Shown piece after piece: positions 18,863-27,261 of a stretch of DNA of 64,000 nt. The stretch is taken from assembly GCF_029664245.1 (NCBI RefSeq), contig NZ_JANAIE010000002.1, forward strand, positions 62,001 to 126,000, given 5' to 3'. The translations under genes were made by a program, and so were the position numbers. The first letter of the stretch is position 1. Each line of letters begins with the position of its first letter. The DNA is from Profundicola chukchiensis. GTDB taxonomy: Bacteria > Bacteroidota > Bacteroidia > Flavobacteriales > Weeksellaceae. The notes below the pieces were generated by a model. That model made no database searches. It was not told where the DNA came from and saw only the letters and a program-made list of their open reading frames with translations.

Positions 18863-20290
18863 CTATAAGGCAATGCTCAAACCAGCATTTACAGCTAATA
18901 AATAAGGTTGAACTTCATCATTGGCAGTAACCGTGTTAATCATATATCTCACTTGTGGCTCTACATTCACTGAAACCTTTTCCGTAATTGCATAATCTAA
19001 TTTAACACCGGCGTTAGCTGAAAATGAAACCGATTTCATATTGGTGGACTCAGCAAAAAGCCTGTTTTGTTCAGATAAATAAACATCGTTTTTATTCAAA
19101 AACAAAGTACTTAATCCACCAGTTGCCGCCATATTCATTTTTTTATTATCCGTCAATTGATATTCCACCTCTACAGGTACTTCAATAAATTGAAGCTCAT
19201 GAGAAATACCTTCTCTCATTCTCTTTCCTTCGTCTAATTCATTGGCAGCATAAGTAGATGTTGCTTGTCGGTGATCCGATAAATCAACGCCTAAATTAGA
19301 GTGACTCTTTAAATTATAACGAATCTGACCGTCCATTGTATTCACGCTTAACGGAACATCGTATGTTTCTTGCTGTAAATCAATCACGCCAAGTCCTGCT
19401 CTCATCTTCAAGCGATCATTTACTCTATAAGAAGCTTTTGCACCATAAGAAGTAGCTAATTTATTTTCAATTTTTAATGGATTATACTCCGGTGAAATTA
19501 AACTCGCCTCGTTCAAACTTCCTAAGTAAGCAGTACCCGCATAAGGAGAAATCTCAAAACTTCTTCTCTTTCTTGGCTTTACCTCTTCTACCTCATTTTC
19601 TTTCTCATCCTCTCCAAACAAACTTAAATCTAATGCATTAGAAGCATGTAAGTCATTATTCCCATTACTTTCTTGATTAACTTTTTTATTTTGATTTCTA
19701 AAAGGCGAAACCAGAGCTGTAAGCGTATTTACTCTTCGTTTAGGGAAGATATCATAGCTTTCATTCTTAACTTTATTTTCGTCTGAAACCTCAGATCCCG
19801 ACCATAAATTCGAAAAGAAGTTCATGACTTTATTTCCTCTTAAAACAGTATTTGATTTATCCTTCGCAGGCACTTGATTTCTCATCGAATTTGCATCGAT
19901 ATTATTTGCATAACCCTTATTCGGAACATCAGAGTTAGTCCAATCATATAAACCATTATCCATTCTTGTTTCTACTCCATTTACAGAATCTTGCGTGTTT
20001 TTATCTTCAACGACTGTTGCTTGTTGACTAGATTTAACAATAGTTTTTTCTGTACTCTGAATACTAGAATTAGAATCCTCATTTACATCAAAAGGATTGG
20101 TCAACCAAATACCCACAGCCACAAAAGCAGGAATCAAAATAGCTGCTATACTTAGCCATTTAGCCCATGGTTTAGCCTTTGGTTTTTCATTTTGCAAAGC
20201 AGATGAAATATTTTCCCATGCCATTGGAGGGGGTTGCATTTCATGGTTTTGCAAGCTTTCTTTTATTTTATTTTCAAATTTATCTTGCAT
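18863..20290 (-). CDS. Anti-sigma-like membrane protein with outer-membrane barrel domain
   Basis: A 475-residue protein that begins one base after the ECF sigma stop codon. Its cytoplasmic start (NKIKESLQNHEMQPPPMAWENISSAL) resembles the sigma-binding segment of Bacteroidota anti-sigma factors. One membrane helix lies at about 45-65 (WLSIAAILIPAFVAVGIWL), then a 180-residue Asn/Ser-rich linker, then from about 248 a PorT/OmpW-like beta-barrel of alternating hydrophobic strands ending in SIAL. If read correctly, one chain would span the inner membrane and periplasm and insert in the outer membrane, carrying a signal to the sigma factor. This is inferred from layout; no biochemical role is shown. 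Confidence 0.75.
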   Translation of the reverse strand: MQDKFENKIKESLQNHEMQPPPMAWENISSALQNEKPKAKPWAKWLSIAAILIPAFVAVGIWLTNPFDVNEDSNSSIQSTEKTIVKSSQQATVVEDKNTQDSVNGVETRMDNGLYDWTNSDVPNKGYANNIDANSMRNQVPAKDKSNTVLRGNKVMNFFSNLWSGSEVSDENKVKNESYDIFPKRRVNTLTALVSPFRNQNKKVNQESNGNNDLHASNALDLSLFGEDEKENEVEEVKPRKRRSFEISPYAGTAYLGSLNEASLISPEYNPLKIENKLATSYGAKASYRVNDRLKMRAGLGVIDLQQETYDVPLSVNTMDGQIRYNLKSHSNLGVDLSDHRQATSTYAANELDEGKRMREGISHELQFIEVPVEVEYQLTDNKKMNMAATGGLSTLFLNKNDVYLSEQNRLFAESTNMKSVSFSANAGVKLDYAITEKVSVNVEPQVRYMINTVTANDEVQPYLLAVNAGLSIAL

Positions 20291-20291
20291 T

Positions 20292-20849
20292 TTAGGCTAT
20301 ATTGGTTTTAACATATTTTTTTTTTAGCTCTTTCCTTAGCCAAGCTTTGGCACGAGAAAGATTTGATTTAGAAGTCCCTACAGAAATATTTAAAGATTCA
20401 GCAATCTCTGCATGCGTATAATTTTCTACAACATACATATTGAAAACTAATCTATATTGATCTGGTAGTTCTTGTATCGTTGAAATCAACTCATCATTAG
20501 AATAAGGCAATTCAACTTCTTCCTCTTCTAATTCTTGTTCTTGTTCTTGGTAAATCTGTGGATTATCCGTTACAATCGTCAAACGTTTACTCCTGAATTT
20601 ATCCATACATTTATTGACCATTATTCGTCTTAGCCAACCTTCAAAAGAACCATCACCATTATAGGAATCTATCTTCTGAAAAGCTTTGATAAAAGCCTCC
20701 TGAAAGGTATCCTGCGCATCATCTCTACAATGCGAATAGCGCATACACACAGCGAACATTACAGACGAAAATCGTTCATAAATCTCGCTTTGCGCTTTCG
20801 GATCGTTCCGTTTGCAGCGTTCAATCAGTATGTTAAGATCGGGTTCCAG
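20292..20849 (-). CDS. ECF sigma factor with a probable CTG start
   Basis: An RNA polymerase sigma-70 factor of the extracytoplasmic group. Region 2 (DDAQDTFQEAFIKAFQKI, GSFEGWLRRIMVNKCMDKFR) and region 4 (LPDQYRLVFNMYVVENYTHAEIAESLNISVGTSKSNLSRAK) are intact. The first ATG (20759) would delete the conserved start of region 2. The frame stays open upstream and encodes the expected LIERCKRNDPKAQSEIYERF, back to an in-frame TGA at 20855-20853, without any ATG, GTG or TTG. CTG at 20849 gives a 185-residue protein of normal length; ATA or ATT further in are alternatives. The lipoprotein stop lies 17 nt upstream, so translational coupling is plausible. Confidence 0.85.
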   Translation of the reverse strand: MEPDLNILIERCKRNDPKAQSEIYERFSSVMFAVCMRYSHCRDDAQDTFQEAFIKAFQKIDSYNGDGSFEGWLRRIMVNKCMDKFRSKRLTIVTDNPQIYQEQEQELEEEEVELPYSNDELISTIQELPDQYRLVFNMYVVENYTHAEIAESLNISVGTSKSNLSRAKAWLRKELKKKYVKTNIA

Positions 20850-20866
20850 ATATCAGAATTCAATGA

Positions 20867-21277
20867 TTAACGAATATAAATATCTTTTGTCAAGAAAACA
20901 TCTTCATTGGTTTCCTCATCTACCCCAGCCCAGAATCTAAAGTTGTACCATCCAGTGGATTGTGGCATAAAGTAAAAAGATGGACTAATCACAGTCTCCT
21001 CACCACATTCAGAATTGTCAAATCTCACAAACCAAGCCGTCACCGTTCTTTCATTTCCTACAATATCATATCCATGCGTCTGAAAATTCTCACATCCCTC
21101 ATACAGTTTTGTGTAAGTTTTAATCTCAACACGCTGATTCAGCATCGCCGTATCTGGCATAGAAATACTGTCAATTCCGCGTCCAACATAGTGAAAACTA
21201 GATTTTGCATCGTCATCGTTACAAGACCATAAGGTCAGCGCCGTGAATAAAATACCAATGATCCAAAAGTTTCTCAT
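20867..21277 (-). CDS. Small lipoprotein upstream of the ECF sigma gene
   Basis: A 136-residue lipoprotein: MRNFWIIGILFTALTLWSC ends in a lipobox Cys at position 19, followed by NDDD, a signal often seen on Bacteroidota lipoproteins. The body has two further cysteines (YEGCENF, NSECGEE) that could form a disulfide. It resembles a small beta-sandwich with no recognised family. Position at the head of the sigma/anti-sigma operon suggests a periplasmic or surface component of the same signalling unit, but this is inferred from order only. Confidence 0.75.
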   Translation of the reverse strand: MRNFWIIGILFTALTLWSCNDDDAKSSFHYVGRGIDSISMPDTAMLNQRVEIKTYTKLYEGCENFQTHGYDIVGNERTVTAWFVRFDNSECGEETVISPSFYFMPQSTGWYNFRFWAGVDEETNEDVFLTKDIYIR

Positions 21278-21370
21278 CTTTTCTATTTTATTAAATATAT
21301 TAGGTTATTTACAAGTTAGACGCCCATTAAAACTCAAGGTTGCGTATAGTTTTTAAAGTTTTATTTCTTT

Positions 21371-21520
21371 GGGCGCTATTGCTGGCTATTCGCTTCAATC
21401 TTTGGTTTTTGTAGCCACAAAACATGTTGTTGCAAGGAGCTTCTGAAGTCGCTCTCGCAACTTCCTGTTTTGTCTGTCAACAAAAATCCAAAGGATTTCC
21501 GCTGCTATCCAGAGCGCGCT
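21371..21520. repeat. Nested palindromic intergenic element
   Basis: Three nested inverted repeats: CTTTGGTTTTTGT (21400-21412) with ACAAAAATCCAAAG (21480-21493); ACAAAACA (21417-21424) with TGTTTTGT (21466-21473); GTTGC (21429-21433) with GCAAC (21457-21461), plus GAGC/GCTC inside. GGGCGC at the left end faces AGCGCGCTCT at the right. It is richer in GC than its surroundings. The layout (GGGCG...CTATTCGCTTCAATCTTT ... GGATTTCCGCTGCTATCC) resembles dispersed intergenic repeats I recall from flavobacterial genomes; only one copy is in this window. Confidence 0.65.
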
Positions 21521-21613
21521 CTGCTCCTAATGCTTAGTCCTTATAAATATACTCAATACTCGGTAGAATTCATGTAATACCAAAATTAATCTTCTTATAA
21601 CTCAATTTTCTAG

Positions 21614-21645
21614 GCACAAAAAAAGCCCTGATTTCTCAGAGCTTT
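21614..21645 (-). terminator. rho: rho terminator
   Basis: Minus strand AAAGCTCTGA, four bases, TCAGGGCTTT then a T-run, 30 nt after the rho stop codon. Confidence 0.8.
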
Positions 21646-21675
21646 ATTTAATATCTATTTTCAAGTAACTATGAA

Positions 21676-23514
21676 TTAAGTATTCATACTTACTAAAAAT
21701 TCTTCGTTTGATTTAGTCATTTGCATCTGCTTCTTAATGAATTCCATAGCTTCTACAGGATTCATATCTGCCATGTGATTTCTAAGAACCCACATACGTT
21801 TAGAAGTTGGTTCATCTAATAATAAATCATCACGTCTAGTAGAAGAAGAAACCAAGTCGATAGCAGGGAATACACGCTTGTTAGCAATCTTACGATCTAA
21901 TTGTAACTCCATGTTACCCGTACCTTTAAATTCCTCAAAGATTACCTCATCCATTTTAGAACCTGTATCAATTAATGCAGTTGCAATAATTGTTAATGAT
22001 CCACCACCTTCAATATTTCTAGCAGCTCCAAAGAATCTTTTTGGTTTGTGTAATGCATTCGCGTCAACACCACCCGATAAGATTTTACCTGATGCAGGTG
22101 CAACTGTATTATAAGCTCTTGCCAAACGAGTGATTGAATCTAATAAAATCACCACATCATGTCCACACTCTACTAATCTCTTAGCTTTAGAAAGTACAAT
22201 ATTTGCAACTTTCACGTGGCGTTCTGCTGGCTCATCAAAAGTTGAAGCAACTACTTCACCTTTCACATTTCTTTGCATATCTGTCACCTCCTCTGGACGC
22301 TCATCAATCAATAAGATGATTTGATAAACCTCTGGATGATTAGCCGCAATAGAGTTAGCAATGTCTTTCATCAACATTGTTTTACCCGTTTTGGGTTGAG
22401 CTACAATCATTCCACGTTGACCTTTACCAATAGGAGCAAATAAATCTACAATACGAGTAGAAACTGTACTTTGCTTACCTGCAATATGGAAACGCTCTTG
22501 TGGGAACAATGGAGTTAAGTGTTCAAAAGAAACACGATCTCTAACGTAGCTAGGTTCGCGACCATTGATTTCAACAATCTTCAATAAAGGGAAATATTTT
22601 TCTCCTTCTTTTGGTGGACGAACTTCTCCAACAACTGTATCACCTGTTTTTAAACCAAAAAGTCTAATTTGTGATTGAGAAACATAAACATCATCTGGAG
22701 ATGGCAAGTAATTAAAGTCAGATGACCTTAAGAAACCATAACCTTCATTCATCATATCCAAAACACCCTCTGAACGAATAATACCATCAAACTCGTAGTT
22801 TGGATCTAGATATTTATTCTTGTGTTTGTTTTGACTTTGGGGCGCATTACTTTTATTTCCATCAACATCATTTCCTTTTTGGTTCTGATTTGATTGGTTT
22901 CTGTTATCGTTGCGCTGATTCCCTTTCTGATTGTTGTGCTTAGGCTTGTTTTGCTGATTCTGATTAGAATTTCTGTTTTGGTTATTCTGGTTAGAATCTT
23001 TGTCTTTGTTCTGATGCTTATTGTTATTAGCATCTTTATCATGGCCTTGATTCTTGTTATCATGATCTTGGTTCTTGTTCTGAACATTGTCTTTGTTAGA
23101 ACCCTGATTCTTTTGATTAGAATGTTGGCTATGTGTATTTTTTCTTTGAGGTTGAGCTTTTTGTTGTTTGTTTGGCTCTCTCTCTTTTTGATCTTTATTC
23201 TTATGAGAAGGGTGATCAGCCTGTGATTTATTCTCGCTATCGTTAGAATTTTGATCTTTGTTAGCCTGCGATTTAGAGTTATGTTTTTTAGAATTATTAT
23301 CCTTTTTACTTTGTTTAGCTTCTTGTACTCTTTTATTGGTAGGCTCTGCAGCAGAAACGTTTTTAATTGCAGAAGGATTAGCTGCTTGATGATCAAGGAT
23401 AAGGTAGATAAGTTCTTGTTTCTTTAAAGGTTGAAAACCTTTTAAACCAAAATCTTTAGCAATTCCTCGAAGATCGGCAACTTTCTTGCCTTTCAATTCA
23501 TTTAAATCGAACAT
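21676..23514 (-). CDS. rho: Transcription termination factor Rho with long Asn/Gln/Lys-rich insert
   Basis: Hexameric RNA helicase that ends transcription. N-terminal Rho_N (about 1-48, [20 protein letters not shown]), cold-shock RNA-binding domain from about 245 ([22 protein letters not shown]) and the ATPase with P-loop VAQPKTGKT, Walker B region [16 protein letters not shown] and the LSGG.DANAL loop. Between the first two domains, about residues 52-245 are almost only N, Q, K, D, S, H: a disordered insert. Large inserts are known in Bacteroidota Rho, and one in Bacteroides thetaiotaomicron is reported to drive phase separation. At 612 residues it is about 190 longer than E. coli Rho. Confidence 0.97.
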   Translation of the reverse strand: MFDLNELKGKKVADLRGIAKDFGLKGFQPLKKQELIYLILDHQAANPSAIKNVSAAEPTNKRVQEAKQSKKDNNSKKHNSKSQANKDQNSNDSENKSQADHPSHKNKDQKEREPNKQQKAQPQRKNTHSQHSNQKNQGSNKDNVQNKNQDHDNKNQGHDKDANNNKHQNKDKDSNQNNQNRNSNQNQQNKPKHNNQKGNQRNDNRNQSNQNQKGNDVDGNKSNAPQSQNKHKNKYLDPNYEFDGIIRSEGVLDMMNEGYGFLRSSDFNYLPSPDDVYVSQSQIRLFGLKTGDTVVGEVRPPKEGEKYFPLLKIVEINGREPSYVRDRVSFEHLTPLFPQERFHIAGKQSTVSTRIVDLFAPIGKGQRGMIVAQPKTGKTMLMKDIANSIAANHPEVYQIILLIDERPEEVTDMQRNVKGEVVASTFDEPAERHVKVANIVLSKAKRLVECGHDVVILLDSITRLARAYNTVAPASGKILSGGVDANALHKPKRFFGAARNIEGGGSLTIIATALIDTGSKMDEVIFEEFKGTGNMELQLDRKIANKRVFPAIDLVSSSTRRDDLLLDEPTSKRMWVLRNHMADMNPVEAMEFIKKQMQMTKSNEEFLVSMNT

Positions 23515-23737
23515 ATAGTTTGTGAATGTGATTGTTTAAAATGTAAATTTTTCAAGTGAAAAATAGGAGAAAGTCGTTGTTGTATGGTATTCTCTTAATG
23601 CAATATTACAAATAAATTACGAAACACTGCAAAAAAAAATAATATCTGAAAATCCTATGTATTATAGCTTTATATAGATTTAAAGAATTAAAAACATTTG
23701 AATTAAAATTAAGCTTCCCTTTTTGAGCAAAATTTGA

Positions 23738-23745
23738 TATATTTG
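23738..23745 (+). promoter_or_regulatory. Putative -7 box of the DUF4293 gene
   Basis: TATATTTG, 17 nt upstream of the ATG; the nearest TTTTG is too close to act as -33. Confidence 0.45.
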
Positions 23746-23762
23746 CGGTCGATAATTAGAAT

Positions 23763-24170
23763 ATGATTCAGAGAATACAATCTATTTTTTTATTTCTTGC
23801 AGCACTTGTTTCAGGTGTTTTTTCGAACATTTTTGATTTGTGGAAAAGCGGATCAGAATGGATGCAAGCCAATGATTATACAGTAATTTACGCGTTATTT
23901 ATTGCTTCTGGTATTTTAGCCTTAGCTAATATTTTCTTTTATGGAAATAGAAAACGCCAAATGCTGTTTAATGTTATTAATATCTTTTTGAATATAGTGT
24001 TGGTGGGACTATTGGTTTATCAACTATACAATTTACCTGGAGAAGGATTTTCTTCTGAGAAAGGTATTGGGTTATTTCTTCCTGTAATTTCGATGCTGTT
24101 GCTTTGGCTTGCCAATCGCAGCATTATCAAGGACGAAAAACTTGTAAAATCGGTAGATCGGATCCGATAA
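23763..24170 (+). CDS. DUF4293 family membrane protein
   Basis: A 135-residue protein with four predicted membrane helices, of the DUF4293 family found in Bacteroidota beside rho. The start MIQRIQSIFLFLAA and the C-terminal charged end (RSIIKDEKLVKSVDRIR) are characteristic. No function is known. It is divergent from rho, separated by 248 nt with no other gene, and has its own terminator. Confidence 0.9.
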   Translation: MIQRIQSIFLFLAALVSGVFSNIFDLWKSGSEWMQANDYTVIYALFIASGILALANIFFYGNRKRQMLFNVINIFLNIVLVGLLVYQLYNLPGEGFSSEKGIGLFLPVISMLLLWLANRSIIKDEKLVKSVDRIR

Positions 24171-24199
24171 TCGCACTTACTTATTTATATTGAGTGTTG

Positions 24200-24230
24200 A
24201 AAGCAGTTGAGAAATCAGCTGCTTTTTTTT
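24200..24230 (+). terminator. Terminator of the DUF4293 gene
   Basis: AAAGCAGTTGA, gaaa, TCAGCTGCTTT, then eight T's. Confidence 0.85.
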
Positions 24231-24275
24231 ATTCTAATTTCTTACAAATCTAAAACTTACAATTCATCCACATAA

Positions 24276-24614
24276 TACAACAGTTTGGTAACTCTAATAA
24301 TATCAGCGTTTAATAAATTCAAAAATACACGCCAAAATCCTGTTTTATTTTCAGCGAAACAAATACAAGATTTGATTCAAGCTAACTTTCTACAAAGTCA
24401 AAATAGAAGTTACTTAATAGACAACTCTCTAGAGGAGATTTTGGAGTAATTAGATCCTAATCAATTTTATAGAATTAGCCGTCAAGCTTTGGTGCATTTA
24501 TCTCACATAGTAGAAATCCTCTCCCACACCGGAAGTCGACTTACTCTTAGCTTCAAAGACGATAATGAAAAATGGGTCGTTAGATGCGAGTGTGAGACTT
24601 TAAAGTATAATTAG
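24276..24614 (+). pseudogene. LytTR response-regulator remnant
   Basis: One reading frame, broken by TAA at 24447-24449, encodes a degraded LytTR DNA-binding domain: RSYLIDNSLEEILE, stop, LDPNQFYRISRQALVHLSHIVEI, then TLSFKDDNEKWVVRC. The phrase LD..QF.RI.R is diagnostic for LytTR regulators. Upstream the frame reads ISAFNKFKNTRQNPV, like the receiver-LytTR linker, but the receiver domain and start codon are gone. Truncated and interrupted, so non-functional; it ends at TAG 24612-24614. No partner kinase is adjacent. Confidence 0.85.
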
Positions 24615-24651
24615 CGAGTTTAGATTTATTAAAATTTAATTCTTAAAAAAA

Positions 24652-26487
24652 CTATCCGAAATTCTGCATTCTAATCAGGTTAGCATAAATTCCATTTTGC
24701 TCGATTAAATCTAAATGCTCTCCAGTTTCTTTAATTTCACCGGAATCCATTACAATAATTTTATCTGCATTTTGAATGGTAGACAAACGGTGAGCAATTA
24801 CCAAAGAAGTTCGATTGGTCATCATATTATCCAAAGCCTCTTGCACTAAACGCTCGGATTTAGTATCTAATGCCGAAGTTGCCTCATCTAAAATCATAAT
24901 CGGTGGATTTTTCATGACGGCTCTAGCAATAGATAAACGCTGCTTCTGCCCTCCCGAAAGTTTACCTCCACTTTCTCCAATATTCTCGTAATACCCATTA
25001 GGCAGGGTAACAATAAATTCATGAGCATTAGCAATCATAGCCGCTTCTTTCACCATATCTTCAGTAGCATCTTCTTTACCCATGGTAATATTATTGTAAA
25101 TACTATCATTAAATAAAACAGATTCTTGTGTTACCATTCCCATCAGAGCGCGGTAATCATCTAGTTTAACATCTTGAATTGGTGTCCCATCAATAAGAAT
25201 CTCCCCTTCGGTCACGTCATAAAAACGTGTCATCAAATTGGCTACGGTAGTTTTACCACTACCGGATTGCCCAACCAAAGCAACCGTTTCACCTTTATTA
25301 ATAACTAAATTGAAATTCTTTAATACAGGTTGATCTGATTCATACGAAAATGAAACATTTCTAAACTCAATACTTTTTTCAAATTTAGTCAAAGGCTTAG
25401 CATCCACTTTTTGATTAACAACCACATCTGCATCTAAAACTTCAAATACTCTTTCTGCAGAAGCATTACCTCTAGAAACATCTGAAAATGATTTAGATAA
25501 AGCTTTCGCTGGGTCTAATAATTGAAAGAACAAACCTAAAAATAAAATAAAAGCAGGTCCTTCTAATCCTTCACCTTCCAATACCAGTTTTCCACCAAAC
25601 CAAACCAACATAATAATAGTCAATGAACCTAAAAGCTCACTGGTTGGAGAAGCCAATTCATATTTACGCTCAACTCTATTGGTCAATGATCTCCATTGGG
25701 TATTGGTGTCAGAAAATCTTGTGCTCAAATGTTTTTCGGCGTTAAACATTTTTACAATTTTGGCTGCACTTAAAGTTTCTTCAACCTGAGAAATTAAATT
25801 TCCTAAAACTTTCTGAGCCTCACGCGTATCATTTTTTAAACTTTTGGAGATTGTTGAAATCACCAATCCCATAACTGGCAGAATAACAAATGCCGCTAGA
25901 GTTAACTTCCAATTCATGAAAATCAACATAGCCAGTGTAGCAATAATCATAATTGGCGCACGGAAAAACTCGATAATCGGCATCAACGTGAAACGCTGAA
26001 CTCCATCTACATCACTTGAAATTCGGGTCATAATATCTCCCTTCCTCTGATCGGTAAAATAAGAAACTGGCAAGGCCAATAACTTATTGTACATAGCATT
26101 TCTGATGTCTCTCGATGTTCCAGACCTCAATGCAATCATATAATATTGAGCAATATACCTAAAGAAGTTTCTGAAAAAGAACATAACTACCGTAGCAGCA
26201 CATAGCCAAGCTAAAACTGTTAATTGACCATATTGCTGCATTAACTCCGCAACATAAACGGTGGCATCATGTTGAAGTTTATCAAATAAACTCACATCGG
26301 CAGCTGTGGTATCGATAGGTTCTAAATCTTCTTTCTTAACATTGTCAAAAAGTATCTTTAGAATAGGTAAAATAGATGTAATAGAAACAATGGCCATTAA
26401 TGAATAAAGGACATTGAACACAATGCTCAACACAAAGTAAATGCGGTAAGGTTTTGCGAACTCTAATATACGTCTGAATGGACTCAT
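24652..26487 (-). CDS. ABC exporter, MsbA-like
   Basis: A membrane-ATPase half-transporter that works as a dimer to export lipids or drugs. From MSPFRRILEFAKPYRIYF it has 611 residues: six helices (about 15-320), then the nucleotide-binding domain with Walker A GQSGSGKTT, signature LSGGQKQR, Walker B IMILDEATSALD and the H-loop AHRLST. The ORF continues ten codons upstream to 26517, but a -7 box lies at 26505-26512, so ATG 26487 is the better start. It is divergent from apt. The MsbA label rests on overall domain form; lipid A export is not proven. Confidence 0.93.
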   Translation of the reverse strand: MSPFRRILEFAKPYRIYFVLSIVFNVLYSLMAIVSITSILPILKILFDNVKKEDLEPIDTTAADVSLFDKLQHDATVYVAELMQQYGQLTVLAWLCAATVVMFFFRNFFRYIAQYYMIALRSGTSRDIRNAMYNKLLALPVSYFTDQRKGDIMTRISSDVDGVQRFTLMPIIEFFRAPIMIIATLAMLIFMNWKLTLAAFVILPVMGLVISTISKSLKNDTREAQKVLGNLISQVEETLSAAKIVKMFNAEKHLSTRFSDTNTQWRSLTNRVERKYELASPTSELLGSLTIIMLVWFGGKLVLEGEGLEGPAFILFLGLFFQLLDPAKALSKSFSDVSRGNASAERVFEVLDADVVVNQKVDAKPLTKFEKSIEFRNVSFSYESDQPVLKNFNLVINKGETVALVGQSGSGKTTVANLMTRFYDVTEGEILIDGTPIQDVKLDDYRALMGMVTQESVLFNDSIYNNITMGKEDATEDMVKEAAMIANAHEFIVTLPNGYYENIGESGGKLSGGQKQRLSIARAVMKNPPIMILDEATSALDTKSERLVQEALDNMMTNRTSLVIAHRLSTIQNADKIIVMDSGEIKETGEHLDLIEQNGIYANLIRMQNFG

Positions 26488-26504
26488 ATTTAATTTTGAA
26501 TTTT

Positions 26505-26512
26505 CAAAGGTA
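26505..26512 (-). promoter_or_regulatory. Putative -7 box of the ABC exporter gene
   Basis: Minus strand TACCTTTG, 18 nt upstream of the chosen start. No good -33 match. Confidence 0.45.
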
Positions 26513-26527
26513 ATCAAATTGTATTTC

Positions 26528-26559
26528 TTTGAATAGAGCTTATTATTTTCCTAACTTTG
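26528..26559 (+). promoter_or_regulatory. apt: apt promoter (-33 TTTG, -7 TAACTTTG)
   Basis: TTTG at 26528-26531, 20 nt, TAACTTTG at 26552-26559: a full match to the Bacteroidota consensus. The start site should lie near 26566, which places the apt start at 26577 and rules out the earlier in-frame ATG at 26529. Confidence 0.8.
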
Positions 26560-26576
26560 AACATACAAGATTTAGA

Positions 26577-27107
26577 ATGAATTTACAGAAAAAGATTGAA
26601 TCTCATATTCGCATTGTCGAAGGTTTTCCTAAGAAAGGCATCTCATTTAAAGACTTTAGTGGTGTTTTCCAAAATGCCGAATTATCCAAAGAAATTATAG
26701 AAACTTTTGCCGATCATGTGAGAGGTGAAGTCGATTTGGTCTGCGGTATCGAGAGTAGAGGCTTTATATTTGGGTTTCCAATTGCCTTAGCTTTAAATGT
26801 TCCATTTGTAATGGTGCGCAAGGAAGGAAAGCTTCCACCACCCATTGTTTCTGCTAGTTATGAACTAGAATACGGCGAAGCGACACTCGAAATTGTCGAA
26901 GGACAAATTCCAGAAGGAGCTCGTGTTCTGATTCATGATGATGTATTAGCAACAGGAGGAACCGCTGCTGCATGTAGTGAACTGGTTAAGAAAGTTGGAG
27001 CTATTCCTGCCTCCTATTCCTTCTTGGTTGAGTTAGACTTCTTGAACGGGAGATCTAAGATTGAATCAGAAGCAGAGGTGTTTTCTTTGATTCATTATCA
27101 ATCTTAA
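26577..27107 (+). CDS. apt: Adenine phosphoribosyltransferase
   Basis: Salvages adenine to AMP using phosphoribosyl pyrophosphate. From MNLQKKIESHIRIVEGFPKKGISFKDF it has 176 residues, the usual length. The PRPP-binding motif VLIHDDVLATGGTAAA and the substrate loop region CGIESRGFIFG are intact. It is a single gene facing the ABC exporter, with its own strong promoter. Confidence 0.95.
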   Translation: MNLQKKIESHIRIVEGFPKKGISFKDFSGVFQNAELSKEIIETFADHVRGEVDLVCGIESRGFIFGFPIALALNVPFVMVRKEGKLPPPIVSASYELEYGEATLEIVEGQIPEGARVLIHDDVLATGGTAAACSELVKKVGAIPASYSFLVELDFLNGRSKIESEAEVFSLIHYQS

Positions 27108-27261
27108 AATTCCAATAATTTATTTAATTCCTAATAAATCTTATTTTTAAGAACTCATTAATTGTTAAAAACTGGCTGAAATTAATTTAAATTTCATTTC
27201 TGAATAGTTGTGAATATTAAAAGGTATTTCTAAATTGCCCTTTCCCTGAAATTTAATTTCT

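Larger units (their letters stand above)
21278..21675. other. Intergenic region upstream of the lipoprotein gene
   Basis: No gene. It holds the nested palindromic element (21371-21520) and the rho terminator (21614-21645). No TAnnTTTG box is visible before the lipoprotein start. Confidence 0.6.
24171..24651. other. Intergenic region with a decayed gene
   Basis: It carries the DUF4293 terminator and the LytTR remnant. I see no functional gene. Confidence 0.6.

Noticed and set aside
18664-18873. 69-codon minus-strand ORF before the SDR gene
   Set aside because: It runs through the operon terminator and has no family features.
22806-23396. Long open frames overlapping the N-rich part of rho on both strands
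   Set aside because: They are shadows of the Asn/Gln/Lys-rich rho insert, with low-complexity translation and no start or domain signals.
26529-26576. Earlier ATG as the apt start
   Set aside because: It lies between the -33 and -7 boxes and is outside family homology.
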